A DNA stretch of 64,000 nucleotides, taken from Jiella mangrovi (GTDB taxonomy: Bacteria > Pseudomonadota > Alphaproteobacteria > Rhizobiales > Rhizobiaceae). The stretch covers positions 124,001 to 188,000 of the forward strand of contig NZ_JAGJCF010000007.1 of NCBI RefSeq assembly GCF_017815135.1. Direction: 5' to 3'. The stretch's first letter is position 1; each line of letters opens with the position of its first letter. The position numbers and the translations under genes were made by a program. The notes below the pieces were generated by a model. It had not been told where the DNA came from. It saw only the letters and a program-made list of their open reading frames with translations, and ran no database searches. Shown piece by piece: positions 9,655-18,317 of this stretch.

Positions 9655-9669
9655 TGACTGCAATAGTCA
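9655..9669. promoter_or_regulatory. iron-responsive operator (IRO, RirA-type box) in the exporter/iucA divergent promoter
   Basis: The sequence TGA-CTGCAATAG-TCA fits the TGA-N9-TCA form of the iron-responsive operator bound by RirA in rhizobia. It lies 28 bases before the exporter ATG and 48 bases before the iucA ATG, where it can shut both promoters in iron-replete cells. A short AT-rich stretch (GTTTATAGTTT) follows and may hold the iucA -10. A matching site is found before the receptor operon, which makes chance unlikely. Confidence 0.75.
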
Positions 9670-9717
9670 TGTTTATAGTTTGCCGCTCGAAAGCTGCCAG
9701 GGGGAGCCGTTCCTGCG

Positions 9718-11358
9718 ATGACCGAAACTGCCGATATTCCCGCCCTCGACGCCTTCCTGAACGCAGCGCTCAGGGAAAACCGCCTCAAGGGCGCTCACTT
9801 CAACGGGGCGCAGCTTCGCTTCGCTCTCTGCGATGAAAGCCCGGTCACGGTCGCCGTCATCGGGCGCAGCCGGTTCCGCTGTCGATTCGCGCCGCCCTTG
9901 ACGATCGCCGGCAGGCCCGCCCGGATCGAGGAACTGCTGCAACGCCTCACCGAGACGGCCGAACCGGCCTTTTCCGAGCGGGTCGCGGCCAGCCTTCGCG
10001 CCATTCGCGGCACCAGCGACGCAGAAGGCGATCCGCAGGGCTGGAACTTCCGTAAGGCGGAAACCGCCTTGCGCTTCGGCCACGTGCTCCATCCCAATCC
10101 GCGCTCGCGCGACGGCATCACCGCCGAGGAAGCCGCGATCTATGCGCCCGAATCCGGCGGGCGCTTCGCGCTCGAATGGTTTGCCGTCGAGCCCGAGCGC
10201 TGGACGGGCGGCGGCTTCGCCGTCGAAGGCTTTTCACGCCTTGCCCGCGCCGACGGCATCGAGCCGCCGACGAACCGCCGCGTCTTTCCGGTCCATCCGT
10301 TTCAGCTCTCGCGTCTGAAGAACGACTCGCGCTTCGCCGACTTGCGCGCCAAAGGCTCAGTCGAGCCGCTCGGACCCGGTCGGCCGGACTGGAGCGCCAC
10401 GGCCTCGATGCGGGCGGTCCACGGCTTTCACGCCCCCTTCATGGTGAAATTCTCACTCAGCCTTCGCCTGACCAATTCGATGCGGCTGTTGTCCCACCGC
10501 GAGGTTCTGCGCGGGCTGCATGTCACCGACCTTTTGAACAGCGCGGTCGGGGCGGAGATCTCGGCCACCTTTGCGGGCCTCACCATCCTCACCGAACCGG
10601 CCTTCGCCGCGCTGACAAACGAGCGCGGCGCGCTCATCCCCGAGACCATCGCCGTCCTGCGCGACAACCCCTATCGCGACGCCGCAGCGCCCGGCCCGGT
10701 CATCCTCGCGGCTCTCTGCGAGGCGCCGCGAAAGGGCCTCTCGCCGCTCGGCCGCATCGTCACGAGCCTTTCCGATAACGGCGACACGGCACCCATGGCG
10801 ATGCGCTGGTTCGCGGCGTTTCTCGACAAGGCGATCTGGCCGATCCTGGAAATGCGGGCCCGTTTCGGCCTCCTTTTCGGCTCGCACCAGCAGAACATGA
10901 TGCTGAAGCTCGAAGGCGGCTGGCCAAGCGGCGTTGCGATCCGCGACTGCCAGGGAACCGGCCATCTGACGACCTTCCACGAGCGGCTGTCGAGCGTCTG
11001 CCCGGGCATTGGCGAAGGGGCCGAGAACATCGTTCCCCCGGAAGCGGGCGATGCACTCCTCACCTACTACGTCGTCGTCAATTCGGTGATGAACACGCTC
11101 TCGATGATCGTCCTCGACGAGCTTGCCGGGGAGGACGCCCTTCTCGCCCTCTGGCGGAGCTTTCTCGAACGCTGCGCCCGCGAGACACCCGGCGACGCCA
11201 CCCTCTACCGCCGGCTCCTGGAGCGCCCCGGCCTCACCGCCAAGGCCAATTTCGCCACCTCGCTCTCCGGCGTCAACGAGGCCGATGGCGGCGCCGACGG
11301 CCAGCTCGCCAGCTTTCTCGAACTCGACAACCCCATCGCTTTGACAGAGGCCGCATGA
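9718..11358 (+). CDS. iucA: NIS siderophore synthetase, IucA-type
   Basis: The 546-residue protein belongs to the IucA/IucC family of NRPS-independent siderophore synthetases. These join citrate to an N-acyl-N-hydroxy amine using ATP through an acyl-adenylate. The ATP-binding signature appears as GHVLHPNPRSRDGI, followed by EEAAIYAPES. The C-terminal ferric-iron-reductase-like domain carries GSHQQNMMLKLEGGWPSG and RDCQGTGHL. By order (first of three) and sequence it matches IucA, which adds the first hydroxamate arm. GGGGGAG lies 11 bases before the ATG, somewhat long spacing. The stop overlaps the iucB start by ATGA. It is cytosolic and predicted to be iron-repressed through the operator just upstream. 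Confidence 0.93.
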   Translation: MTETADIPALDAFLNAALRENRLKGAHFNGAQLRFALCDESPVTVAVIGRSRFRCRFAPPLTIAGRPARIEELLQRLTETAEPAFSERVAASLRAIRGTSDAEGDPQGWNFRKAETALRFGHVLHPNPRSRDGITAEEAAIYAPESGGRFALEWFAVEPERWTGGGFAVEGFSRLARADGIEPPTNRRVFPVHPFQLSRLKNDSRFADLRAKGSVEPLGPGRPDWSATASMRAVHGFHAPFMVKFSLSLRLTNSMRLLSHREVLRGLHVTDLLNSAVGAEISATFAGLTILTEPAFAALTNERGALIPETIAVLRDNPYRDAAAPGPVILAALCEAPRKGLSPLGRIVTSLSDNGDTAPMAMRWFAAFLDKAIWPILEMRARFGLLFGSHQQNMMLKLEGGWPSGVAIRDCQGTGHLTTFHERLSSVCPGIGEGAENIVPPEAGDALLTYYVVVNSVMNTLSMIVLDELAGEDALLALWRSFLERCARETPGDATLYRRLLERPGLTAKANFATSLSGVNEADGGADGQLASFLELDNPIALTEAA

Positions 11359-12233
11359 CCCTGACATTTCCGCTGCCCGTCTCCGCCGGCTCGAAAGTCT
11401 TCGAGCTTTGGCGCGAACTCGATCGACGCTTCGCCGAGAGCGCGGCCGACCGGCTCGATCTTTCGCCGGCAAGGCTTGCGGAAGACGGCATCAGCCTGCG
11501 CGAGCTTCGCTGCGGCTATGCCGCCGATGGCGCGATCGTCGTCGAGCGCTCGGGCTTCTATCAATCGGCCGGGCTGTGGACGAACAATCCTTCGGCAACG
11601 CACATGTCGGCCGGCCTCATCGCAGGCCCGGACGGCCGCGACCATCCGCGTCGGCCGGCCAAGCCCGTCGGCGGCTTCTACGAGCGCTTCGACCGCGAGG
11701 CGGGAGCGAGCGTCGGCTTCGAGGTCTTGGAACTCGAGCAGCATCTGTCGCTCTTCCACCGCTGGCAGAACGATCCGCGCGTCGCCTTCTTCTGGGAAGA
11801 GGACAAGTCCGAGGCCGAACTCGCCGCCTATCTGACGGCCCGGATCGACAATCCGAGCGTCATACCGGTGATCGCGAGTTTCGACGGCGATCCGGCCGGC
11901 TATCTGGAATTCTACTGGGGCCGCGAGGACCGGCTCGGCGCCTATTACGACGCCCACCCCTTCGATCGCGGCTGGCACGGCCTGATCGGCGAGCGCAGGC
12001 ATCTGGGACGCCGAAAGACCGCGGCGTGGATCCGGTCGCTGACCCACTTTCTCTTCCTCGACTGCCCGATGACCGAGAAGATCGTCGGCGAGCCCCGCGC
12101 CGACAACGTCAAGCTCCTGCGCTATACCGACCCCCTCGCCTACCGGAAGATCCGGGAGTTCGACTTCCCCCACAAGCGCGCCGCGCTGATGCATTGCGAC
12201 CGCGGCGATTTCTTCGCGACCGTGAGGTTCTGA
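11355..12233 (+). CDS. iucB: siderophore N-acetyltransferase, IucB-like
   Basis: The 292-residue protein carries the GNAT-type domain found in siderophore biosynthesis proteins (IucB/RhbD/AlcB) in its second half. The run LSLFHRWQNDPRVAFFWEE and the later FYWGREDRLGAYYDAHPFDRG are diagnostic. It transfers an acetyl group from acetyl-CoA to the hydroxylated amine made by IucD. The extra N-terminal domain of about 120 residues makes it close to the length of E. coli IucB (about 315) and clearly longer than rhizobial RhbD, which supports an aerobactin-like rather than rhizobactin-like arrangement. It overlaps iucA by 4 bases and is followed 2 bases later by iucC. Confidence 0.92.
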   Translation: MTLTFPLPVSAGSKVFELWRELDRRFAESAADRLDLSPARLAEDGISLRELRCGYAADGAIVVERSGFYQSAGLWTNNPSATHMSAGLIAGPDGRDHPRRPAKPVGGFYERFDREAGASVGFEVLELEQHLSLFHRWQNDPRVAFFWEEDKSEAELAAYLTARIDNPSVIPVIASFDGDPAGYLEFYWGREDRLGAYYDAHPFDRGWHGLIGERRHLGRRKTAAWIRSLTHFLFLDCPMTEKIVGEPRADNVKLLRYTDPLAYRKIREFDFPHKRAALMHCDRGDFFATVRF

Positions 12234-12235
12234 AG

Positions 12236-13981
12236 ATGATCGGGAGCGTCACACAGCAGCGCTTCGACGCGGTCGGTCGGCGCTGGCTTGCCAAGGCGAT
12301 CAGCGAACTGTCCTTCGAGGAGGTGTTCGCGCCGGGGGATGGCCGGCTGTCCCTCGCCTCAGGCGCGACCTACAGCTTTGAAGCCACCCGGCGCATCTGG
12401 GGCAATCTCGACATCGACCCGGCGAGCATCAGCCGGAACGGCGAGGCGCCCTCGCCGCTGCAATTCGTCATCGACGCCAGAGCCGAGCTCGCCATGGCGC
12501 CGGCGACGGAGGCGATGTTCCTGAAGGAGCTGAAGAACACGCTTCTTCAGGACTGCGCCATCGACGCGCGCTGGGGCGGCCTTTCGGCCGAAGAGCTCGC
12601 CGATCTTCCGACCGACGCTCTCCATGCCGCGCTCGAGGGCCATCCCAAGGCCGTCGCCAACAAGGGCCGGCTCGGCTGGGGCCTCACCGACCACGCCCTC
12701 TATGCGCCGGAAAGCGCCGAGCCGATCAAGCTGCAATGGCTCGCCCTCGACCCCGCATATGTGCGGCGCGGGAGCGGCGCCGGCATCGAGGATGCCGCAC
12801 TGCTCGACGCGGTGCTCGGCCCGGAGGAGGCGGCCCGCCTCATCGCCGCTGCCGGCAATGGCGCCGAGGCCGGCAAGCCGATCCTGATGCCGGTCCATCC
12901 CTGGCAGTGGGACAATTGCCTCGCCCAGAGCCTCGTCGCCGACATCGCCGCGGGGCGCGCACGCCATCTCGGCACCTTCGGCCCGGAGTTCGTGGCAAGC
13001 CCCAGCCTGCGCACGCTCGTTCCGAAAAATGGCGGGCCCTATGAGGTGAAGCTCGCGCTCGCCATTCTCAACACCTCCGCCTGGCGCGGCATGCCCGGCA
13101 AATACATCGAGCAGGGCGCGGCGATCTCCGACTGGGTCGAGGCGATCCTTGCTGACGATCCGGTGACGGCGGAGACCGTCACGGTGCAGCGTGAGGTGCT
13201 CGGCCTGTGGTGGACCGATCCGATCCTCGCCCAGGCGCCGGACGCGCCCTATCGCTGGCACGAAACCCTCGGCGCGATCTTTCGCGAGCAAGCCGAGGCG
13301 AAGCTTCCCGGCAAGCGCGTCGTGATGGCGGCCGCCCTCTTTCACGAGGGTGCAGACGGTCTGCCGCTGGCGGCGGTCTTTGCCCGGCGCTCGGGGCTTT
13401 CGATCGAGGACTGGCTGACGAGGCTGTTTCAGGTGTCCGTCGTGCCGCTCTGGCACATCTTGTGCCGCACCGGTCTCGGCTTCATCGCCCATGGCCAGAA
13501 CATCAGCGTGGTCCTCGAAGACGACCTGCCGGTCGGCATCACGGTGAAGGACTTTCAGGGCGATCTCGACCTCGTCGATCAGGACTTTCCCGAGACCGCC
13601 AGCCTGCCGGAGGCCGCCCGCGCCGTCCTGCCGCGAAAGCCGCCGGCCTATATCGTCCACAACATCCAGACGGCGCATTTCGTCACCGTGCTGCGCTTCC
13701 TGTCGGCCGGCCTCGCGCGCCATGGCATCCTCGGCGAAGCGCGGTTCTACGGCCTTCTGCGCGACGCGCTCCTCGCCCATGCCGCCGCTCACCCACAGAT
13801 GGCCGAGCGCTTCGCCAAGTTCGATCTCTTCCAGCCGACAATGCCCCGTGTCGCGATCAACCGGGTGCGGTTTCAGATCGGCTACGAGGACGCGGCGCAA
13901 AGGCCGCTGCCGGCCCGCGGAACCGACCTCGACAACCCGCTGGCGCATAAGGCTGGCCATCGCAGCGAAGCGGCGGAGTGA
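12236..13981 (+). CDS. iucC: NIS siderophore synthetase, IucC-type
   Basis: The 581-residue second NIS synthetase closes the siderophore by adding the other hydroxamate arm to the citrate intermediate. The family signatures are better preserved than in IucA: GHPKAVANKGRLGWG (ATP site), HALYAPESAEPIKLQWLA, HPWQWDN, and GFIAHGQNISVVLEDDLPVG with VKDFQGD in the reductase-like domain. The frame is open from 11408, but the ATG at 12236, two bases after the iucB stop, gives the normal length of about 580 residues. The gene ends at an intergenic inverted repeat that separates it from the convergent receptor/uptake operon. Confidence 0.93.
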   Translation: MIGSVTQQRFDAVGRRWLAKAISELSFEEVFAPGDGRLSLASGATYSFEATRRIWGNLDIDPASISRNGEAPSPLQFVIDARAELAMAPATEAMFLKELKNTLLQDCAIDARWGGLSAEELADLPTDALHAALEGHPKAVANKGRLGWGLTDHALYAPESAEPIKLQWLALDPAYVRRGSGAGIEDAALLDAVLGPEEAARLIAAAGNGAEAGKPILMPVHPWQWDNCLAQSLVADIAAGRARHLGTFGPEFVASPSLRTLVPKNGGPYEVKLALAILNTSAWRGMPGKYIEQGAAISDWVEAILADDPVTAETVTVQREVLGLWWTDPILAQAPDAPYRWHETLGAIFREQAEAKLPGKRVVMAAALFHEGADGLPLAAVFARRSGLSIEDWLTRLFQVSVVPLWHILCRTGLGFIAHGQNISVVLEDDLPVGITVKDFQGDLDLVDQDFPETASLPEAARAVLPRKPPAYIVHNIQTAHFVTVLRFLSAGLARHGILGEARFYGLLRDALLAHAAAHPQMAERFAKFDLFQPTMPRVAINRVRFQIGYEDAAQRPLPARGTDLDNPLAHKAGHRSEAAE

Positions 13982-14020
13982 GGAGGCGGTTGCATTGCTC
14001 GGAAAGGCCGCGGCGAGTTA

Positions 14021-14199
14021 CCCCCCCCCCTCTGCCTGCCGGCATCTCCCCCACAAGGGGGGAGATCGATGGCTTCGCCCCCTTGCCGCGCTCCTCTGAC
14101 CGGTCATTTCATTGCTGTTGAAGGACGGGCGCCACCCGGCATCGCGGCCTGATCTCCCCCCTTGTGGGGGAGATGTCCGGCAGGACAGAGGGGGGGCGC
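14021..14199. repeat. paired inverted repeat (rhizobial palindromic element) between convergent genes
   Basis: Two ~47-base arms at 14021-14066 and 14151-14199 are near-perfect reverse complements, differing by two single-base indels, and are separated by 84 bases. Each arm has its own hairpin, CATCTCCCCCAC / AAGGGGGGAGATC. The wording (CCCCCCTCTG, CCTGCCGG, ATCTCCCCC) resembles a repeat seen many times in rhizobial genomes. Its place between two converging operons suggests it also serves as a bidirectional transcription terminator or RNA-stabilising structure. The left arm carries a run of ten C residues, where read errors are possible. Confidence 0.8.
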
Positions 14200-14233
14200 C
14201 TCGCGCTGACGTCGAACCCGTCTCGCCTGCTCC

Positions 14234-15268
14234 TCACCGCGACCAATAGGCCGAGATATAGGCCTCGTCCTGTTTCACACCCATGGTGTCGCGGAAATGC
14301 AGCCGGGCCTTGCGGGCGAGGTCGCGTTCGGCGGAAATCCAGACGAAGCGGCTTTCTGAAGCCTCGGGAAACGGGACGGCGACGATCCGCTCCCAAAGCT
14401 CCGGCCCCTTGCCCCGGGTCAGCCATTCGACCGTCATGCCGGACGGCGCCTTGAGGTCGCAGCGATCGGCCGGGTCGCCGAGCTCGACGAAGACATGGCC
14501 GCGCCGGTCCTTCGGCGAGAGTTCGAGAATGCGCCGGATCGCCGGCAGCGCCGTCTCGTCGCCGCCGATCAGGAGGAAATCGCCCGGCGGCGGTGTGCCG
14601 CCCCCCGGCCCCGCCACGCCGACACGTTCGCCCGCTTGCGCGCCGAGGGCCCAGCCGGTCGCAGCGCCCCCCTCGTGCAGATAGAGATCGAAGGCGAAGC
14701 GGCCGGCCGCCGGATCGACATCGACGAATGTATAGGCCGGGTTATGCAGGGCATCCTCGCCCTTGGGCCATCGTGTGCGGCCGCCGGCATCGAGATGCGG
14801 CCACACCGGGGCACGGCCCTTCGGCGGGATGGCGAGGCGAAAATGCATGCCGTCATCGACGAAGTCCTCGACGTTTTCGGCAGCGAGCGTCATGCGCAGG
14901 AAGTTCGGCGAAACGCTCTTCGTGCCCACCACCGTGGCGACGCGGAAGTTCGGCGGGTACTGGCCCTTCGGCAGGTCTCCGCGCCAGTCCATCCGGTCGG
15001 CAAGGCCCGGCGCGGCATGATCGAGGAGATGCAGAAACGCCTCGCGCATCTGGTGGATCTGCTTCAGATCGCTCGACGCGATCCGCACCGCGAAACCGGC
15101 CTCGGCCGCTTCGGCCTCGACCCGCCCGACGGGAAGCGTGATGGCAAGCTCGGCCCCCTTGCGCGCAACGTCGTAGCCGTGCTCGGCGATTTCGGCGGCG
15201 AGGTCCTCGATCAATGTCGCGGGAAACGGTCCGGCCGCGGTGCCGACAGCATGGGCGGGAAACGTCAT
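14234..15268 (-). CDS. siderophore-interacting protein (FAD-linked ferric-siderophore reductase), DUF2218 fused
   Basis: The 344-residue protein has a roughly 90-residue N-terminal DUF2218-like domain, then a ViuB/SIP ferredoxin-reductase-like module. The SIP part shows RVATVVGTKSVSPNFLRMTL (FAD-binding barrel start), HPAYTFVDVD-like text around HNPAYTFVDVD, and the C-terminal NAD(P)H part with LLIGGDETALPAIRRIL. Such proteins reduce Fe(III)-siderophore in the cytosol to release iron. The ATG at 15268 overlaps the fhuB stop as ATGA and follows AAGGA, so it is the last gene of the receptor-fhuCDB operon. It completes the uptake route: receptor, periplasmic carrier, permease, ATPase, iron release. 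Confidence 0.9.
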   Translation of the reverse strand: MTFPAHAVGTAAGPFPATLIEDLAAEIAEHGYDVARKGAELAITLPVGRVEAEAAEAGFAVRIASSDLKQIHQMREAFLHLLDHAAPGLADRMDWRGDLPKGQYPPNFRVATVVGTKSVSPNFLRMTLAAENVEDFVDDGMHFRLAIPPKGRAPVWPHLDAGGRTRWPKGEDALHNPAYTFVDVDPAAGRFAFDLYLHEGGAATGWALGAQAGERVGVAGPGGGTPPPGDFLLIGGDETALPAIRRILELSPKDRRGHVFVELGDPADRCDLKAPSGMTVEWLTRGKGPELWERIVAVPFPEASESRFVWISAERDLARKARLHFRDTMGVKQDEAYISAYWSR

Positions 15269-17382
15269 GTGCGATGTCCTTGCTTTCGAATGGCATGATG
15301 GCCGAGGTGCGGCAGCGATCGATCGGGGCCGGTCGCTTTGGCTCGCCGCAATCTGGGCGACCACCTCCTTTGCCCTGGCTCTCCCGCCGGCTTGCGGCCG
15401 ATCAACAGGATGAAGCCGAGGCTTCCCAGAAGTCCCGCGACGAGGCCGCCCGGCACCTGCCAGGGCGTCAGGCCGACACGGCCGATCCAGTCGGACAGGG
15501 TCATGACGATGGCGCCGATAAGAACCGTCGCGAGGGTCTGTTCGACGAGCCGCCTTGCCCGGACGAGCCGCGCCAGATGCGGCGCGATCAGCCCGACGAA
15601 GCTGAGCGGGCCGATGACCATGGTCGCCGCGCTCGCGAGCAGCGCGGCCAGAACCAGGCCGAGCGTCTGCGCGACGCGGCCCCGAAGCCCCAGCGCCCGC
15701 GATAGCTCCGCGCCGAGATCGAGCAGCGTCAGGGCCCGGCAAAAGCCGAGGACGATCGCCACCGCGACGGCGAGAAGGAGGCCGAGCGCCAGCGTCTCCG
15801 GCAGGGAGACGAGAACGGTCGAGCCGGACATCCAGGTGAGGAGTGCCGTCGCCTGCATCGAGGCATTCGCGAGCGCGATGCGCACGATGGAATCGAGAAA
15901 CACGCCAAGCGCGATGCCGGCCAGAAGAACCGCGGCGATCTGGTCGCGGTGCCGGCGGGCGAACCACAGGACGAGCAGGGTGGCAAGGCTCGCGCCGGCA
16001 AAGCCGCAGAGGAGAAGAGCGCCGCGCGAAAGAACGCCGAAGGCAAGCGCCGCAAAGACGATCGCCGCCGCCGCGCCGTTGCTGATGCCCAGAAGCTCGG
16101 GGCTGGCAAGCTCGTTGCCGACGATCTTCTGGACGAGCAGCCCGGAAAGCGCGATCGCCCCGCCGGCCAGAAGCGCGCCGAGGACACGCGGCAGCCTTGC
16201 AAGAAACAGGGCGCCGTCAGCGGCCGGATCGAGAATTTCCCACCCCGCGCCGGTGCGGCCGACGAAGAGCGCCGCGGCGGCGACGAGAACGAGGGCCGCT
16301 GCAAGGCCCACCGGCAGCGACTTTCCCGCGTCGGCGAACGTCCCCGCGAAAGATCTCGTCGCCGGGTTCGGGCGGCTGGCAAGGCTCGTGCGCGCCAGAA
16401 GCAGAAACAGCACCGGTGCGCCGAACAGCGCCGTCAAAGCACCGGCCGGAACCAGCCGGCCGCTCATGGTGGACAGGAGCTGCGCCAGGGCGTCGGCGGT
16501 GAACAGCGCCAGCGCGCCGAGGCCGGCGGAGGCAAGAAGCGTCGCCACGACGGAGCGCGGCCGGCAGAGCCTGACGATCGCCGGGATCGCGAGGCCGACG
16601 AAACCGACGACGCCGATCCGGCTGACGACACAGGCGGTGAGGGCGACGGCGACGAGAAGGATCAGGATCCGCGCCGTTTCGGCTCGCAGTCCGACGCTGC
16701 CGGCGATCTGATCGCCGACGGCAAGCAGGCCGATCGCCCGGGACGACATCAGCATCGCCGCGAGCGCCGCCGCGAGGATCGAGGCGATGACGGTCGCGCT
16801 CGTCCAGTCGGACTGGGCGAGATGGCCCGAGCCCCACAGAAACAGGAAGGCCAGCCGCTGCTCGTTGAACAGGACGAGCGCGGCGGCGGCAGCCGAGAGG
16901 AACAGGCTGATCGCCATGCCGCCCAAAGCCAGCCGCGCCGGGTCGAACTGGTGCCTCTTGCCGACGACATAGACGAGCCCGGCGGCGGCAAGAGCCCCGA
17001 GAAAGCTCCAGGCCTCACGCGGCAGGAACGCCGCTGCGGGGCCGGCGAGCGCGGCGAGCGCCAGCGCGAACTGGGCCCCCGAAGCGACACCGAGCGTCGT
17101 CGGCGAGGCCAGCGGATTGCGCAACACCGACTGCATCACCGCCCCGGCAAGCCCCAGCGACGCGCCGGCGACCAGCGCGACGATGATCCGCGGCAGCGTC
17201 GCATAGTGAAACATCACTGCCGCGAAGACGTCGTTTGGCGGATCGAAGAGCCCGAGCCGGACGACGGATGCCGTCACGCGCGGGTCCCAGCCCGCCGCCG
17301 ACGCGCCGATCCCCGCCGCGGCGAGAGCCAGCGCGACGAGGACGATCCTTGCGCCGGGCGCCCGTGTTTCGTCGGCGTTCAG
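15265..17382 (-). CDS. fhuB: double-length hydroxamate siderophore ABC permease FhuB
   Basis: The protein has about 705 residues with two homologous FecCD-type halves, each with about ten transmembrane helices, as in E. coli FhuB (660). Each half shows the coupling region (GVVGFVGLAIPAIVRLCRP and GPLSFVGLIAPHLARLVR). The start is unusual. The reading frame has no ATG, GTG or TTG between the upstream gene and residue ~35, which lies beyond the first helix. A CTG at 17382-17380 overlaps the fhuD stop as CTGA and is preceded by GGGGGAG at 5 bases, so a CTG start is the best fit. The last ~40 residues are an extra basic tail overlapping the next gene's signals. It moves the ferric siderophore across the inner membrane with FhuC and FhuD. 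Confidence 0.88.
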   Translation of the reverse strand: MNADETRAPGARIVLVALALAAAGIGASAAGWDPRVTASVVRLGLFDPPNDVFAAVMFHYATLPRIIVALVAGASLGLAGAVMQSVLRNPLASPTTLGVASGAQFALALAALAGPAAAFLPREAWSFLGALAAAGLVYVVGKRHQFDPARLALGGMAISLFLSAAAAALVLFNEQRLAFLFLWGSGHLAQSDWTSATVIASILAAALAAMLMSSRAIGLLAVGDQIAGSVGLRAETARILILLVAVALTACVVSRIGVVGFVGLAIPAIVRLCRPRSVVATLLASAGLGALALFTADALAQLLSTMSGRLVPAGALTALFGAPVLFLLLARTSLASRPNPATRSFAGTFADAGKSLPVGLAAALVLVAAAALFVGRTGAGWEILDPAADGALFLARLPRVLGALLAGGAIALSGLLVQKIVGNELASPELLGISNGAAAAIVFAALAFGVLSRGALLLCGFAGASLATLLVLWFARRHRDQIAAVLLAGIALGVFLDSIVRIALANASMQATALLTWMSGSTVLVSLPETLALGLLLAVAVAIVLGFCRALTLLDLGAELSRALGLRGRVAQTLGLVLAALLASAATMVIGPLSFVGLIAPHLARLVRARRLVEQTLATVLIGAIVMTLSDWIGRVGLTPWQVPGGLVAGLLGSLGFILLIGRKPAGEPGQRRWSPRLRRAKATGPDRSLPHLGHHAIRKQGHRT

Positions 17383-18305
17383 CGGCTCTCCCCCGCGCTT
17401 TCGCCCGTCAGGGCGTCGGTGATCGCCCCGGCCATGGTGATCGCCGAGGGTATGCCGCCGAAGGTCCACACGACCGGCAGGGCATGGACGCGGCCCGCAC
17501 GCACCGCCGGCAGCGCCTTGCCCAGCGGCGTGTCGAAGACCGAGGCCATTTCCGCGTCGCTGACCGGACCGACGACGAGAATGTCGGCGTCGGGATCTTC
17601 GGCAAGGGCGCTCGGCTCGGCGGTCGCAAAGCCCCAGTCGTTGACCTTGCCCTGATAGGCGTTGACGAGCCCGAGCTTGGCAAGCACCTTGTCGGCGACC
17701 GCGTTCTTGCCGTGGATGCGCAGCGCGTTCGGGCCGATGATGCGCACCACATAGACATGGCGGTCCGACAGGCCGGCCGTGCGCAGCGTCTCGGCGTCCT
17801 TTGCAAAGGCCGTGTCGGCACTCTCGATCAGCGCCTCGGCGGCCTCCGTCTTGCCGGTGAGGGCGCCCACTCTCCGGGTGCCGTCGAGGACAGCCTGATA
17901 GGTGTCGCCGCCGGTGCCGTTGAAGGTCACGTCCTCGACTCGGGCGCTGGCCTCCAGCTTCTCCTTTAACGGCCTCAGATGGGCATGGGACAGGATGAGA
18001 TCGGGCTTCAGCCGGGCGAGCTCCTCCAGATTGGGCTCCTGGCGCGAGCCGATGTCGGCGACGCTCTCGGGCAGCGCCGGTTTGGCCACCCATTCGCGAT
18101 AGCCGCCGGCATCGGCCGCGCCGACGGGCGTGATGCCGAGGGCGAGCAGGGTTTCGAGACCGGCCCATTCCATCGCGACGATCCGCTCCGGGGCCTTGCC
18201 GGAGAGGGGCTCTTCGGCAAAGGCAAGGCTCGGCGGAGCGAGACATGCGAGGAGCAAGAGCGCCGTTGCGAGCGCATTGCGGAAAAAGCGACCCATCGGT
18301 GTCAC
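17379..18305 (-). CDS. fhuD: periplasmic ferric-siderophore binding protein FhuD
   Basis: This 308-residue class III binding protein begins with a signal peptide (MGRFFRNALATALLLLACLAPPSLAFAEE). The body has two lobes joined by a long helix. Recognisable elements are RIVAMEWAGLETLLALGITPVG, EPNLEELARLKPDLIL and the late YQGKVNDWGFATAEPSAL/DADILVVG. It accepts the ferric siderophore from the TonB receptor and delivers it to FhuB. It lies 12 bases after fhuC and its stop overlaps the fhuB CTG start. An ATG at 18296 is a possible alternative start that keeps the signal peptide. Confidence 0.92.
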   Translation of the reverse strand: MTPMGRFFRNALATALLLLACLAPPSLAFAEEPLSGKAPERIVAMEWAGLETLLALGITPVGAADAGGYREWVAKPALPESVADIGSRQEPNLEELARLKPDLILSHAHLRPLKEKLEASARVEDVTFNGTGGDTYQAVLDGTRRVGALTGKTEAAEALIESADTAFAKDAETLRTAGLSDRHVYVVRIIGPNALRIHGKNAVADKVLAKLGLVNAYQGKVNDWGFATAEPSALAEDPDADILVVGPVSDAEMASVFDTPLGKALPAVRAGRVHALPVVWTFGGIPSAITMAGAITDALTGESAGESR

Positions 18306-18317
18306 CTCGATCTGTCG

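Noticed and set aside
7186-13981. Rhizobactin/schizokinen operon
   Set aside because: The diaminobutyrate aminotransferase and decarboxylase genes (rhbA, rhbB) are absent and the acetyltransferase is of the long IucB form. Kept only as an alternative.
14021-14030. Run of ten C as a phase-variable tract
   Set aside because: It lies in an intergenic repeat, not in a gene or at a promoter spacing position; more likely a repeat feature or sequencing uncertainty.
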